A stretch of 64,000 bases of DNA from Treponema socranskii subsp. buccale (GTDB taxonomy: Bacteria > Spirochaetota > Spirochaetia > Treponematales > Treponemataceae), in assembly GCF_024181585.1 (NCBI RefSeq), contig NZ_CP054258.1:372001-436000 (forward strand), read 5' to 3'. The notes under the pieces were generated by a model that was not told the origin of the DNA, searched no databases, and worked only from the letters and a program-made list of their open reading frames with translations. Below are positions 9,914-18,081 of this stretch, piece by piece (positions within the stretch are counted from its first letter, which is position 1; each line of letters starts with the position of its first letter). Both the position numbers and the translations under genes were made by a program.

Positions 9914-11301
9914 GCAATACGATATACGATGCGGTCATTGTCGGCGGCGGGCCGGCCGGTCTTGCCGCAGCCGTTTCGGCACACGACAACGGGGCTGAAA
10001 AATTATTGATTTTGGAACGCGATTCGAAGCTCGGCGGAATTCTTTTGCAGTGCATTCACAACGGATTCGGTCTTCACTATTTCGGAGAGGAGCTGACGGG
10101 TCCCGAATACGCCGGCCGCTTTGTCTCTCAGGTTCGCGGGCGGGGTATCGAATACAAAACGGATACGATGGTCATTTCGATCGATAAGGCGGAAGATTTC
10201 GAAGGCGCGGGGCTGACCGAAACGTCGTTCGATAAAACGAGCGGAGAACACGTCGTCACGGCGATGAACGCAAAAGACGGACTTATGTTTTTGCACACGA
10301 AGACGGTTATTCTCGCGATGGGCTGCAGAGAGCGGACGCGGGGCGCCCTCGTTATTCCGGGGACGCGGCCGGCGGGCATCTTTACGGCCGGAAGCGCGCA
10401 GCGTTTCGTCAATATCGACGGGTACTTGCCCGGTAAAAAAATCGTCATTTTGGGAAGCGGCGACATCGGGCTTATCATGGCGAGACGGCTCACGCTCGAA
10501 GGGTGCGACGTAAAAGTCGTGTGCGAAGTGATGCCGTATTCGGCGGGCTTGAGCCGCAATATGACTCAGTGCCTCGAAAACTTCAACATACCGCTGAAAT
10601 TGAGTACGACGGTTATCGAAATCCACGGGAGAGAGCGCGTGACGGGCGTTACGATCGCTGCCGTCGACGCGAACCGTCGTCCGGTAAAAGGCTCTGAAGA
10701 ATACGTCGCGTGCGATACGCTTCTCCTTTCGGTCGGACTCATTCCCGAAAACGAAGTGAGTACGGGCGCGGGCGTTCACATGGATCCGGTGACGAAGGGG
10801 CCGTCGGTCAATCAGCTTATGGAAACGAGCGTACCCGGCATCTTTGCGTGCGGCAATACCGTACACGTTCACGACTTGGTCGATTTTGTGACGACCGAAA
10901 GCGTGCTCGCCGGAAAGTGCGCGGCCGAATACGCGCATCATGCGGAAAGTGCGAGACAAAATGCGGCGAATGCCGCTGCGCTTCCGATACGGCCGGGGAA
11001 CCGCGTGCGCTACACCGTGCCGCAGCATATCGATCGGGACGACGCTTTTAAAGAAGCCGCATCGAAGCGGTATGCGGATAAAAAAGACGAGCCGAAAGTG
11101 CAGATCATGTTCCGCAGCACCGACGTGTACCGCGGCGTTACCGTCGCCGTCTACAGCGGCAACGAGCGGCTCTATTCGAAAAAAGCGCGGATCGTGCGTC
11201 CGGGCGAAATGCAGATTGCGGACGTGTCGGCTTTTTCGCTTGCAAAGGCTGAAGCGCCGCTCACCGTTTCGATCGAAACGCCGGAAGATACGATAGACTG
11301 A
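9910..11301 (+). CDS. FAD/NAD(P)-dependent oxidoreductase partnered with G3P dehydrogenase
   Basis: 463 aa. A first nucleotide-binding motif lies at the N-terminus (AVIVGGGPAGLAAAVSA) and a second mid-protein (VILGSGDIGLIMARRL, about residue 178), the two-site plan of pyridine-nucleotide disulfide-type flavoproteins. The family segment MGCRERTRGALVIPGTRPAG and FACGNTVHVHDLVD near the end of the FAD domain are clear. It lies between the G3P dehydrogenase and DUF1667 genes and overlaps the former by 4 nt. It probably carries electrons between the dehydrogenase and NAD(P) or another acceptor. The family is close to the sarcosine-oxidase/GlpB-like group, but specificity is inferred from context. 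Confidence 0.87.
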   Translation: MSNTIYDAVIVGGGPAGLAAAVSAHDNGAEKLLILERDSKLGGILLQCIHNGFGLHYFGEELTGPEYAGRFVSQVRGRGIEYKTDTMVISIDKAEDFEGAGLTETSFDKTSGEHVVTAMNAKDGLMFLHTKTVILAMGCRERTRGALVIPGTRPAGIFTAGSAQRFVNIDGYLPGKKIVILGSGDIGLIMARRLTLEGCDVKVVCEVMPYSAGLSRNMTQCLENFNIPLKLSTTVIEIHGRERVTGVTIAAVDANRRPVKGSEEYVACDTLLLSVGLIPENEVSTGAGVHMDPVTKGPSVNQLMETSVPGIFACGNTVHVHDLVDFVTTESVLAGKCAAEYAHHAESARQNAANAAALPIRPGNRVRYTVPQHIDRDDAFKEAASKRYADKKDEPKVQIMFRSTDVYRGVTVAVYSGNERLYSKKARIVRPGEMQIADVSAFSLAKAEAPLTVSIETPEDTID

Positions 11302-11367
11302 CCGGAAGGCGCGGTGTTCGGTAAACGCGATTTTAAAATTTTGCAAATTCGGAATACGAGGTTTCTT

Positions 11368-11748
11368 ATGGAGATAAACGAAAAAAAGACGATGACGTGC
11401 ATCATCTGTCCGATGGGCTGCCAGCTTGAAGTGACGAAACTGTCGGCAGCGGGGCCTGCATATTCGGTTACGGGCAACGCGTGCAAGAGAGGCGAAGCGT
11501 ACGCGTACAAAGAACTCACGAATCCCGAACGGACGCTCACGTGTACGGTGCAGGTTTCAGGCGGCGCCTCTCGGCTTGTGCCTGCAAAGTCGAAAACGGA
11601 AGTGCCGCGCGATATGCAGCTCGAATGCATGGAAGTGATAAAGCGCCTGTGCGTTCCGGCTCCGGTTCGTGCGGGAGACGTACTCTGTGAAGACATCCTC
11701 AATACGGGTGCCGATATCGTCGCATGCGATGACGTCGCCTCTCTGTGA
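11368..11748 (+). CDS. DUF1667 cysteine-rich protein of the glycerol module
   Basis: 126 aa. The N-terminus CIICPMGCQLEV followed by GNACKRGEAYAYKE gives a CxxCxxxC...C set, suggesting an iron-sulfur or metal site. DUF1667 proteins are regularly encoded after the two flavoproteins seen here and probably serve as the small electron-transfer subunit of the anaerobic G3P dehydrogenase. The ATG at 11368 follows GAGG at good spacing; the reading from 11314 lacks a ribosome binding site. It is the last gene of the module and is followed by a GC-rich repeat ending in a terminator hairpin. Confidence 0.9.
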   Translation: MEINEKKTMTCIICPMGCQLEVTKLSAAGPAYSVTGNACKRGEAYAYKELTNPERTLTCTVQVSGGASRLVPAKSKTEVPRDMQLECMEVIKRLCVPAPVRAGDVLCEDILNTGADIVACDDVASL

Positions 11749-11820
11749 TCGTAGGGCGCTGCAATTACACTGCGGTCGAGCGCTGCTTGCAGCCGCAGCG
11801 TGACAGCCTGCGATACGGTT

Positions 11821-11919
11821 CGGGGCCTTGCGGGGTGTAAGCGCAGAGGGGGTAGTGGAAAAGACCGGAGCGCCGGAGCGCGAGGACTTTGGAACGAGGG
11901 GGAGACTTCCCCCTTTTTT
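11821..11919 (+). repeat. GC-rich dispersed element with terminal terminator hairpin (copy 1)
   Basis: GGGGCCTTGCGGGGTGT, CGCAGAGGGGG and GAGGGGGAGACTTCCCCC are shared in order with 40957-41085. The end is GGGGG/CCCCC plus TTTTTT (11898-11919), a good intrinsic terminator for the glycerol operon. The region between 11749 and 11821 holds only a short GC-rich palindrome around CTGCGG..CCGCAG. Confidence 0.65.
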
Positions 11920-11960
11920 ATATTAATAATTATAGAACTCGAACGATGATTTATTAATTG

Positions 11961-13520
11961 TTAAAACTTCGCTTTTCGGAGGCGCACCTGTTCGATATCG
12001 TCGCTGAAGAGTTCGCGCAAATCGTTGAGTCCGAGCGCCATAAGCGCCATGCGGTCTATGCCGATACCCCACGCCAAAACGGGTACATCGACGCCCATCG
12101 CTTTCGTCACTTCGGGGCGGAATATGCCCGAGCCGCCGAGTTCGAACCAGCCGAGCACCGGATGTTTTATGTGCACTTCGATCGACGGTTCGGTAAACGG
12201 AAAATAACCGGGCACGTATTTGACGTCGGTTGCGCCTGCGATTTCCGTTGCGAACATTTTTAAGAATCCGAGCAGCGTTTTTAAGTTGACGTCGTTTCCG
12301 AGCACGATGCCTTCGGTTTGATAAAAATCGCTCAAGTGCGTCGCGTCTACTTTATCGTAGCGGAAGCAGCGTACGATGCCGAAATATTTTCCGGGCACTT
12401 CGGCTTTGTGGAGCTGGTGTGCGGAGAGAACGGTGCCCTGACTTCGCAAAATGAGGCGCCGCGTAAACTCGGTGTCGAAGCGGTAATTCCATCCGCGGCT
12501 TCCCGAATCTCCTCCGTTTTCGTGGATGCGTTTGACGTTCGACAGATAGGGCTCTTCGATCGATTTTGCATGCGTCGGATTTTTGATGCGATACACGTCG
12601 TGGATGTCGCGCGCCGCGTGGAACTGCGGCATAAAGAGCGCGTCTCCGTTCCAGAATTCGGTTTCGACGAGCGGGCCGTCGAACTCCTGAAAGCCGAGCG
12701 ACGAAAGTTTGTCTTTGACCGATTCGAGAAACTGCACGTAGGGATTCGTTCTGCCGGGGATGATGCGTGCCGGCGGAATCGCAATGTTGTACGCGCGAAA
12801 CGTACTATTTTTCCAGTCACCCGAAGAGAGCAGCTGCGGCGTCACTTCTCCGATTTCGTTTCCGGTGATGCCGGCCTTTTTGAGCGCTTCGACGACTTTT
12901 TCGTATGCGTCGGTAAGTTTATACGTAACCGTTTCGCGTTCGATGATTTTGAACGGGCTGTCCGCAGCACCCCGCTTTTTTGCGAGGCTCGCGATGACGT
13001 CCTTTTCTTCGGCGGAAAGCGATTCTCTGTCGATCTGTCCGTTTTCGGCAGCTGCGGCTTTTTTTAATAATTCTTTGACGATCGAAATACGTTTCGGAAG
13101 AGGCTTGTCGGTTATGACGACCTGCTTTTCGTCGTTCATTTTCAAAACGCCGTCTTTTGCAAGCTGACCGAATGCGCTTCCGATATCTTTGTTTTCGATG
13201 TTCAGCGCCGCGGCGATCCTCGGAAGCACTTGAGCGCCGTGTTCTTTTATAAAATTGATAAAGCGTTCTTCGATCGTGCTGCCGATTTTTACGATGGAGC
13301 GGCCGAGTTCGGTGATTTCGTAATACGTGTGCGGCGTTCTGCCGGCTTCTTTGACGAGCTCTTTGCCGGAAAGCCACGAAAACGCCTGGTTCGCGTGGCC
13401 TTCTTTATAATCCAAATCTTTTTGCAGTTTTTCGGCCGTTAAATCGTCTTTTTGCGAATAGCGCAAAAGGACTTTCGTTTCGAGCGGATGCAGATTTTTA
13501 ATAATGTTTGAAACGTCCAT
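11961..13520 (-). CDS. pheS: Phenylalanine--tRNA ligase alpha subunit, archaeal/spirochaetal type
   Basis: 519 aa, longer than the usual bacterial PheS (about 340 aa). The N-terminal about 200 residues contain winged-helix-like tRNA-binding modules (KNLHPLETKVLLRYSQ, later TYYEITELGRSIVKIGS), as in archaeal and eukaryotic enzymes and in spirochetes. The C-terminal class II catalytic core shows motif 2 (GKYFGIVRCFRYDKVDATHLSDFYQTEG) and motif 3 (GWFELGGSGIFRPEV, WGIGIDRMAL). It joins phenylalanine to tRNA-Phe together with PheT, which is not in the window. The start has AGG about 9 nt upstream. It is followed at 13 nt (upstream side) by a small secreted protein gene on the same strand. Confidence 0.96.
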   Translation of the reverse strand: MDVSNIIKNLHPLETKVLLRYSQKDDLTAEKLQKDLDYKEGHANQAFSWLSGKELVKEAGRTPHTYYEITELGRSIVKIGSTIEERFINFIKEHGAQVLPRIAAALNIENKDIGSAFGQLAKDGVLKMNDEKQVVITDKPLPKRISIVKELLKKAAAAENGQIDRESLSAEEKDVIASLAKKRGAADSPFKIIERETVTYKLTDAYEKVVEALKKAGITGNEIGEVTPQLLSSGDWKNSTFRAYNIAIPPARIIPGRTNPYVQFLESVKDKLSSLGFQEFDGPLVETEFWNGDALFMPQFHAARDIHDVYRIKNPTHAKSIEEPYLSNVKRIHENGGDSGSRGWNYRFDTEFTRRLILRSQGTVLSAHQLHKAEVPGKYFGIVRCFRYDKVDATHLSDFYQTEGIVLGNDVNLKTLLGFLKMFATEIAGATDVKYVPGYFPFTEPSIEVHIKHPVLGWFELGGSGIFRPEVTKAMGVDVPVLAWGIGIDRMALMALGLNDLRELFSDDIEQVRLRKAKF

Positions 13521-13532
13521 TGCGTGCCTGAT

Positions 13533-13940
13533 TTACCGAGTGAATTTTACGTACGACATATACTGCGCGCAGCTGTAGCCGCGTTCGTTTTTAAAATATT
13601 TTTCTTTGTCGCGCGCGAGATACTTGTAGTGATAATATTGATTCGCTTTCATAAAATCTTCGAGGCACGCGAGTACGGTGTTCATCGCTTGTCCCTTGTC
13701 GTAGGTGACATACATACACGTGTAGTAAATGCGCACTTCGTCATAGCGCGGCGTATATTCGATGCGCACTTCGGCCGTGTCGTCGGTCGTGTGCTGATTT
13801 TCCGGTATGATGATGCGCGTCGTCTTTTCGTCGTAGCCTTTATTGTTGGCGGATGTTTCGGGCGTAAACGTCCCCGTTTTTTGGGCAAAGATCACGACTC
13901 CTGCAAAGAGCATGCAGCATGCGAGCAAGATTTTTTTCAT
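13533..13940 (-). CDS. Small secreted protein of unknown function
   Basis: 135 aa. A clear signal peptide (MKKILLACCMLFAGVVIFAQ, cleavage expected after about residue 20) sends it to the periplasm or surface. The rest is polar and tyrosine-rich, with VRIYYTCMYVTYDKGQAMNTVLACLEDFMKANQYYHYKYLARDKE reading like an alpha/beta fold. AGGTACC lies before the ATG. It ends 13 nt ahead of pheS on the same strand and probably shares its transcript. I do not recognise the family. Confidence 0.75.
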   Translation of the reverse strand: MKKILLACCMLFAGVVIFAQKTGTFTPETSANNKGYDEKTTRIIIPENQHTTDDTAEVRIEYTPRYDEVRIYYTCMYVTYDKGQAMNTVLACLEDFMKANQYYHYKYLARDKEKYFKNERGYSCAQYMSYVKFTR

Positions 13941-13979
13941 AACGCGGTACCTCCGTAGTGCCCTTCGTCTTTCGACATG

Positions 13980-14747
13980 TTAAAATTGGGTATACGGTAG
14001 TATTTTATCAGTTTCAAGAAAAAAATCAAGCTGGACTTTATAGCGTCCGGCATCGATGCCGATAAGCGGTTCCCGCCTGAGAAGCACTTTGCCGCGTATT
14101 TCTTTCGGTTTATTTTTTATCTTTGTCCGAAAATAGGCGCGCACTGCGTTTTTGATCGCGTCCCGTACTGCGTTCGTTATGCCGTCGAAGCCGTCGGAAA
14201 TTTTTCCGTAGCCTATACCGTGTACCGTATCGTTTGTGATCGATGCCCAAAGATAATAATTTCCGATCATCGATTCCGTCCGCGTAAATTCCGCCCAGCA
14301 GTATACTTTGTCGTCTTCAATCCGCGGTTTTGCGTACGTGATATTTCGTTCCGCTTCCCCCAGTTCCCGCACCGGAGAAAAATCCATGTACTCTTCGACG
14401 CCGCGCAGTTTATCGGACGGCGTATAGCTGAAATTCCAGCCGTATACCATTCCTCCGATGATAAACGGTGCGAGCGTTTTCAGCCGAGCGGTCGAATAAT
14501 CGAATACGCCCGCCGAAGTATCCTGCGCTTCTGCGAGTCCCGGATATGCGTCGAGCTCCGCCCACAGCGGGATACGAATGTGTGCGACGATGTCCGGCGT
14601 TTGCGAAAATGCCGCTCCCGCTTTTGCGTGAGGAAATATGCACGCGGCGAAAAGAAAAAAAAGCGTCAATACGAAACGCGCGGCGAATACGGGCGTACGC
14701 TTTTCAGGTGAAATCATATTCTGCAACAGTATCGGTATTCTTTTCAT
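13980..14747 (-). CDS. Secreted hypothetical protein
   Basis: 255 aa. After a positively charged start, a hydrophobic segment (VFAARFVLTLFFLFAACIF, about residues 20-38) and AKAGA site indicate export. The mature part has repeated aromatic and charged beta-like segments (YCWAEFTRTESMIGNYYLWASIT), and its C-terminus EPLIGIDAGRYKVQLDFFLETDKI also looks beta-rich. ATG 14747 is preferred because GGGA precedes it; an internal ATG at 14717 is an alternative without a ribosome binding site. It lies 39 nt upstream of the 13533-13940 gene, so the two may be one unit with pheS. Function unknown. Confidence 0.7.
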   Translation of the reverse strand: MKRIPILLQNMISPEKRTPVFAARFVLTLFFLFAACIFPHAKAGAAFSQTPDIVAHIRIPLWAELDAYPGLAEAQDTSAGVFDYSTARLKTLAPFIIGGMVYGWNFSYTPSDKLRGVEEYMDFSPVRELGEAERNITYAKPRIEDDKVYCWAEFTRTESMIGNYYLWASITNDTVHGIGYGKISDGFDGITNAVRDAIKNAVRAYFRTKIKNKPKEIRGKVLLRREPLIGIDAGRYKVQLDFFLETDKILPYTQF

Positions 14748-14838
14748 CTGTCAATTCCCGCCTTATTGTTTGCCTTATTGTTTCTCGCCTTATTGTGTTG
14801 CATAGGCATATTTCAGAACTCTCTTATTATAGTAAAAT

Positions 14839-14897
14839 AATCCCTATTTGCGGGACTAAAACATCGCGTTTCCAGACGGGCTGAAAGCGCTGGATGG
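14839..14897 (+). repeat. Direct repeat flanking the immunity gene pair (left copy)
   Basis: AATCCCTATTTGCGGGACTA, then a CATC..GCGTTTCCAG..GCTGGATG stretch. It corresponds to 15911-15970 with most differences in the second half. Together the copies bracket exactly the Imm26-like and DUF5071-like genes. Confidence 0.5.
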
Positions 14898-14923
14898 AGT
14901 GTGAATTGGGATAAAGAATAAAA

Positions 14924-15382
14924 CTATTCATAAAAAGGAATATCCTTTTTGATATGCTCAGGCAGAGGTTTTCCAAAAAAAGAATAATTCAATCTATCTA
15001 TTACACCTAACTCCATCCATGCAGCTGTATATTCCAATCCGATGCAATTTTCTCTTGTAGTCCTAAAAAACTGGCCATCTTTATATAATTGATAATAATC
15101 TGAACCTATTGGCTTATTGTACTTGTTAGAAACAATTTTTCTTTTTTCCGAAAGTTCCATATTGCATATAAATTTCCATTTATCGCTTTTTAAGCAATCA
15201 CGGTCAAGCCAGATTCTAAAAACTTCGTCCTTTTCTATTACTTCATTTATATTGTCATCTTCAGAATCTGAATAATAATTGAAAAAAGCTACATCATTTG
15301 CTTCTAATATCTGACAATAGCAATGAAATTTTTCATCAAAATCAAATCTGTATATATCGCCAACCTTCTTTCTTCTTGCCAT
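14924..15382 (-). CDS. Imm26-like immunity protein
   Basis: 152 aa and clearly AT-rich compared with the genes on either side. The N-terminus KVGDIYRFDFDEKFHCYCQILEA, followed by VAFFNYY, matches my memory of the Imm26 family of polymorphic-toxin immunity proteins (starting with a basic residue run and GD-x-F-x-IPL, then G-x-Y-x-x-VL). There is no signal peptide, so it would act in the cytoplasm. It sits last in a three-gene run after an orphan Rhs toxin tip. It is bracketed with its neighbour by direct repeats. The toxin it counters is not visible. The assignment is by pattern only. Confidence 0.6.
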   Translation of the reverse strand: MARRKKVGDIYRFDFDEKFHCYCQILEANDVAFFNYYSDSEDDNINEVIEKDEVFRIWLDRDCLKSDKWKFICNMELSEKRKIVSNKYNKPIGSDYYQLYKDGQFFRTTRENCIGLEYTAAWMELGVIDRLNYSFFGKPLPEHIKKDIPFYE

Positions 15383-15404
15383 TTTCTTTACTTCTGAACT
15401 GCTC

Positions 15405-15836
15405 CTACCATGCGGCTTTCTCCAACACTTGTATCAAATCTATATTTTTAAAATCATCTTTTGTAAACGAATGATATTTTATCAGCATCTTTAAATTACC
15501 TAACCAAATATCATCGTTTTCTTTACTAGCTTCTTTCAAAGTATTTTCTAAAGGCGGTAACAATATTTCCTTAGGAAAAGTTTTAAGTAAAGATATTGCC
15601 TTTTCAGAGCCTGGCCATGATAAATCCTGCAGAAGATATAATAAACCGTCGATTGATTTATATTGTTCGTCAACTTTTTTATTCGCTATTATTTCGACTA
15701 AATTAGCCATTAGTTTTTTAGGGGCGTTTTTTATTAAAATATTAAAATCGAAATTTTCAGCGTTGGAAAAATATGTAATGGCTTCTTCTTGTAATTTTCT
15801 GTCTTTATCCCAACTTAAATCTTGCAGTTTACTCAT
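15405..15836 (-). CDS. DUF5071-like, HEAT-repeat-type protein (probable immunity protein)
   Basis: 143 aa, AT-rich. The segment YLLQDLSWPGSEKAISLLKTFPKEILLPPLENTLKEASKENDDIWLGNLKMLI has the W-P-x-A-x-x-x, P-x-L and D-D-x-W-x-x-x-L pattern of DUF5071 proteins, which are common in contact-dependent toxin loci. The whole protein is helical. It lies 22 nt before the Imm26-like gene on the same strand and 140 nt after the secreted protein gene at 15976. Absence of a signal peptide suggests a cytoplasmic target. Function is inferred from family pattern and place. Confidence 0.6.
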   Translation of the reverse strand: MSKLQDLSWDKDRKLQEEAITYFSNAENFDFNILIKNAPKKLMANLVEIIANKKVDEQYKSIDGLLYLLQDLSWPGSEKAISLLKTFPKEILLPPLENTLKEASKENDDIWLGNLKMLIKYHSFTKDDFKNIDLIQVLEKAAW

Positions 15837-15910
15837 TTCTATTATTCCAAAATCAGCTTTTTACTCCGGAAACCGAGCGAAATTCGAGCATTTTCCGAAG
15901 CAGTCATACA

Positions 15911-15970
15911 TATCCCTATTTGTAGGACTAACATCCGGCGCCTTCGCAACGCGGGAAACACTAGATGTAG
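15911..15970 (+). repeat. Direct repeat flanking the immunity gene pair (right copy)
   Basis: TATCCCTATTTGTAGGACTA and following bases match the left copy at 14839-14897. It is a likely footprint of recombination or cassette insertion. Confidence 0.5.
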
Positions 15971-15975
15971 GGTAC

Positions 15976-16563
15976 CTAATGATAAGTCCAGCCACCTACA
16001 AAATAGCATCTTCGCTTATCAGAATTTGGCGTACAAATAACTTCAAGTATATGATTGTCTTTTTTATAAATAAAAGTATAAAATGGAAACAAGAAACCGC
16101 CTTTATCAATTTTTATTAATTCCATATTAATTTGATTTTCTAAATCTACAATTGAAGTATAGGATACCGTATTATCCAAAAAATCGAATTCTTTTTTATT
16201 GCCGGTAAAAAAGAATTCTTCAATAACATTTGTTTTTACATTTTTTACCTTTAGAAATCCTAATGAAATATATTCATTTAGATCCATATTACTAAGTTGC
16301 AAATAATTTAAATTCTCGGAATTTGCCATAACTTCATATATGTAATTTTCGTTTCTAAAAACAAAAATAAAGCAAGGCATAATTTCGGCAGGATAATAAA
16401 CATCGACTAATTCACCAAAGCCAAATTCATTTTTCACTTTAGCAATCGAAACTTTAAATAAGTCTTTTGAAAATCCACCTTTCTTTACTTTTGGTGATAA
16501 TGAAAAACACGGCTGAATAATTAATAAAACAATAAGAGTAATACTATTTAAGGATTTTTTCAT
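15976..16563 (-). CDS. Secreted protein coupled to the Rhs toxin tip (candidate immunity protein)
   Basis: 195 aa, AT-rich. The N-terminus MKKSLNSITLIVLLIIQPCFS is a signal peptide; the cysteine could also serve as a lipidation site, though the lipobox is poor. The mature part is beta-rich with many aromatic residues and matches nothing I know. A strong AGGAG lies before the ATG. The gene overlaps the end of the toxin frame by 20 bp, so the two are translationally coupled. An exported partner encoded directly after a cysteine-peptidase/amidase-like Rhs tip fits a periplasmic immunity protein, but this is inference. Confidence 0.6.
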   Translation of the reverse strand: MKKSLNSITLIVLLIIQPCFSLSPKVKKGGFSKDLFKVSIAKVKNEFGFGELVDVYYPAEIMPCFIFVFRNENYIYEVMANSENLNYLQLSNMDLNEYISLGFLKVKNVKTNVIEEFFFTGNKKEFDFLDNTVSYTSIVDLENQINMELIKIDKGGFLFPFYTFIYKKDNHILEVICTPNSDKRRCYFVGGWTYH

Positions 16564-17172
16564 AATTAAATCTCCTGTAATCAGGCGTTGCCCCCATCCC
16601 TAGTTCATCGCCTAATCGATAGTTTTCTATCACAGGAGTTCCTAGGAGATGCCCTTGTGCAGTTCTTACAATATTATTTTTAGGGTCGGACAAGATTACA
16701 ATCGTATGTCCCTGATAACTCGGATCATTATGAAACCTTAAATCAAACATTGCTAAATCACCCGCTTTTGGATTTGTAATACTTTTTGTTGTCTTCCAGT
16801 CCAATAAATTTATTGCCCCCATGTTGGTTTTTACATAGCTTAGGAATTGCTCTTTGTTGGTAAATGTAGCATCATTAGATGAAAAACTTTCATGTTTTTT
16901 ATTTTCTGAATTATACACTTCAAAAGTTACACTAAGTCCCATTTCTGCTGCTGTGTTTACAAATGCCGTTAGTGCAACATCAGCACAATCTATTGTTTGA
17001 TTTTTTACTTGCGCATCTTTTACTAGTTTTTCTGCATTATTAATAAACTTTTCTCTGAAGTTTTCTTCTAAATTAGGATCCCATGAAATTGTATCATCCC
17101 ATGCACTTCTACCCGTAGGGTCTATATAGCGTACCGGGTTATTGGCCCCATAGGCATACAAATTGCAATATG
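16544..17172 (-). pseudogene. Orphan Rhs C-terminal toxin module
   Basis: The reading frame carries the last about 20 residues of the Rhs core (NLYAYGANNPVRYIDPTGR), then a unique 185-aa tip. All upstream Rhs sequence is missing: the open frame continues to 17524 but through repeat DNA that does not look like protein. An ATG at 17272 could start a short product, without certainty. The tip has a likely nucleophile in NQTIDCADVAL and a histidine in YQGHTIVIL, after the GDLAMFD segment. This Cys...GD.x.F...GH order is like NlpC/P60 or CHAP cysteine peptidases and amidases. Rhs tips are delivered toxins; here it is displaced and perhaps silent, kept with its immunity gene. Confidence 0.75.
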
Positions 17173-17281
17173 GTTGCCGAACCTGCGTTTTTCGCCGAAT
17201 TTCCGCCGTATTCAACAGCAAAATCCGTTTTTTTTGCGGAGAATAATAATTTTTCGCAGGGCAGCAGCTCATTTCCTCTCC

Positions 17282-18081
17282 GAAATCCGTACGCGCATTG
17301 CACGGGCTTCTTGCGCTGCCTCTCTTTTCCGTGCACCGGCGCGGTGCGGATTGTTTTCGGCGGAAGGGCGCGTATTTCCGAATCGATCCGTTGCAGCAAA
17401 ACAATCTTAATTTGCTTTCCGTCCTCGTTTGCGTTTTCATAAGGCAAGTATCGATTGTTTTGACCCGAAGAAGCAAGCGCGGAAATACGCTCCCGGAGCG
17501 GAAAACTGAAATCCGTACGCGCATTGCACGGGCCTCTTATCGCTTCGCTGTACCGTGCACCGGCGCGGTGCGGATTGTTTTCAGCGGAAGGGCGCGTATT
17601 TCCGAATCGATCCGTTGCAGCAAAACAATCTTAATTTACCTTCCGTCCTCGTTTGCGTTTTCATAAGGCAAGTATCGATTGTTTTGACCCGAAGAAGCAA
17701 GCGCGGAAATACGCTCCCGGAGCGGAAAACCGAAATCCGTACGCGCATTGCACGGGCTTCTTGCGCTGCCTCTCTTTTCCGTGCACCGGCGCGGTGCGGA
17801 TTGTTTTCAGCGGAAGGGCGCGTATTTCCGAATCGATCCGTCGCAGCAAAACAATCTTAATTCGCCTTCCGGCCTCGTTCGCATTTTTATAAGGCAAGTA
17901 TCGATTGTTTTGCAACAAGAAGCAAGCGCGGAAATACGCTCCCGGAGCGGAAAACCGAAATCCGTACGCGCATTGCACGGGCTTCTTATCACTTCGCTGT
18001 ACCGTGCACCGCGCGGTGCGGATTGTTTTCGGCGGGAGGGCGCGTATTTCCGAATCATACCGTCGCCGCAAAACAATCCTA
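17282..18081. repeat. 225-bp tandem repeat, about 3.5 copies
   Basis: Units start at 17282, 17508, 17732 and 17957 (spacing 226, 224, 225). Each holds nested palindromes: GCGCGTATTTCCG against CGGAAATACGC, ATCGATTGTTTTG against CAAAACAATC, and CGCATTGCACGG against CCGTGCACCG. Units 1 and 3 share one internal variant (TGCGCTGCCTCTCTTTTCC) and units 2 and 4 another (CTTCGCTGTACCG), an A-B-A-B order. The last unit ends on the stop codon of the gene at 18079-19659. Open frames here are by-products of the repeat. Confidence 0.85.

Noticed and set aside
17282-18081. CRISPR-like array
   Set aside because: The unit is 225 bp with no short repeats and unique spacers, and there are no cas genes.
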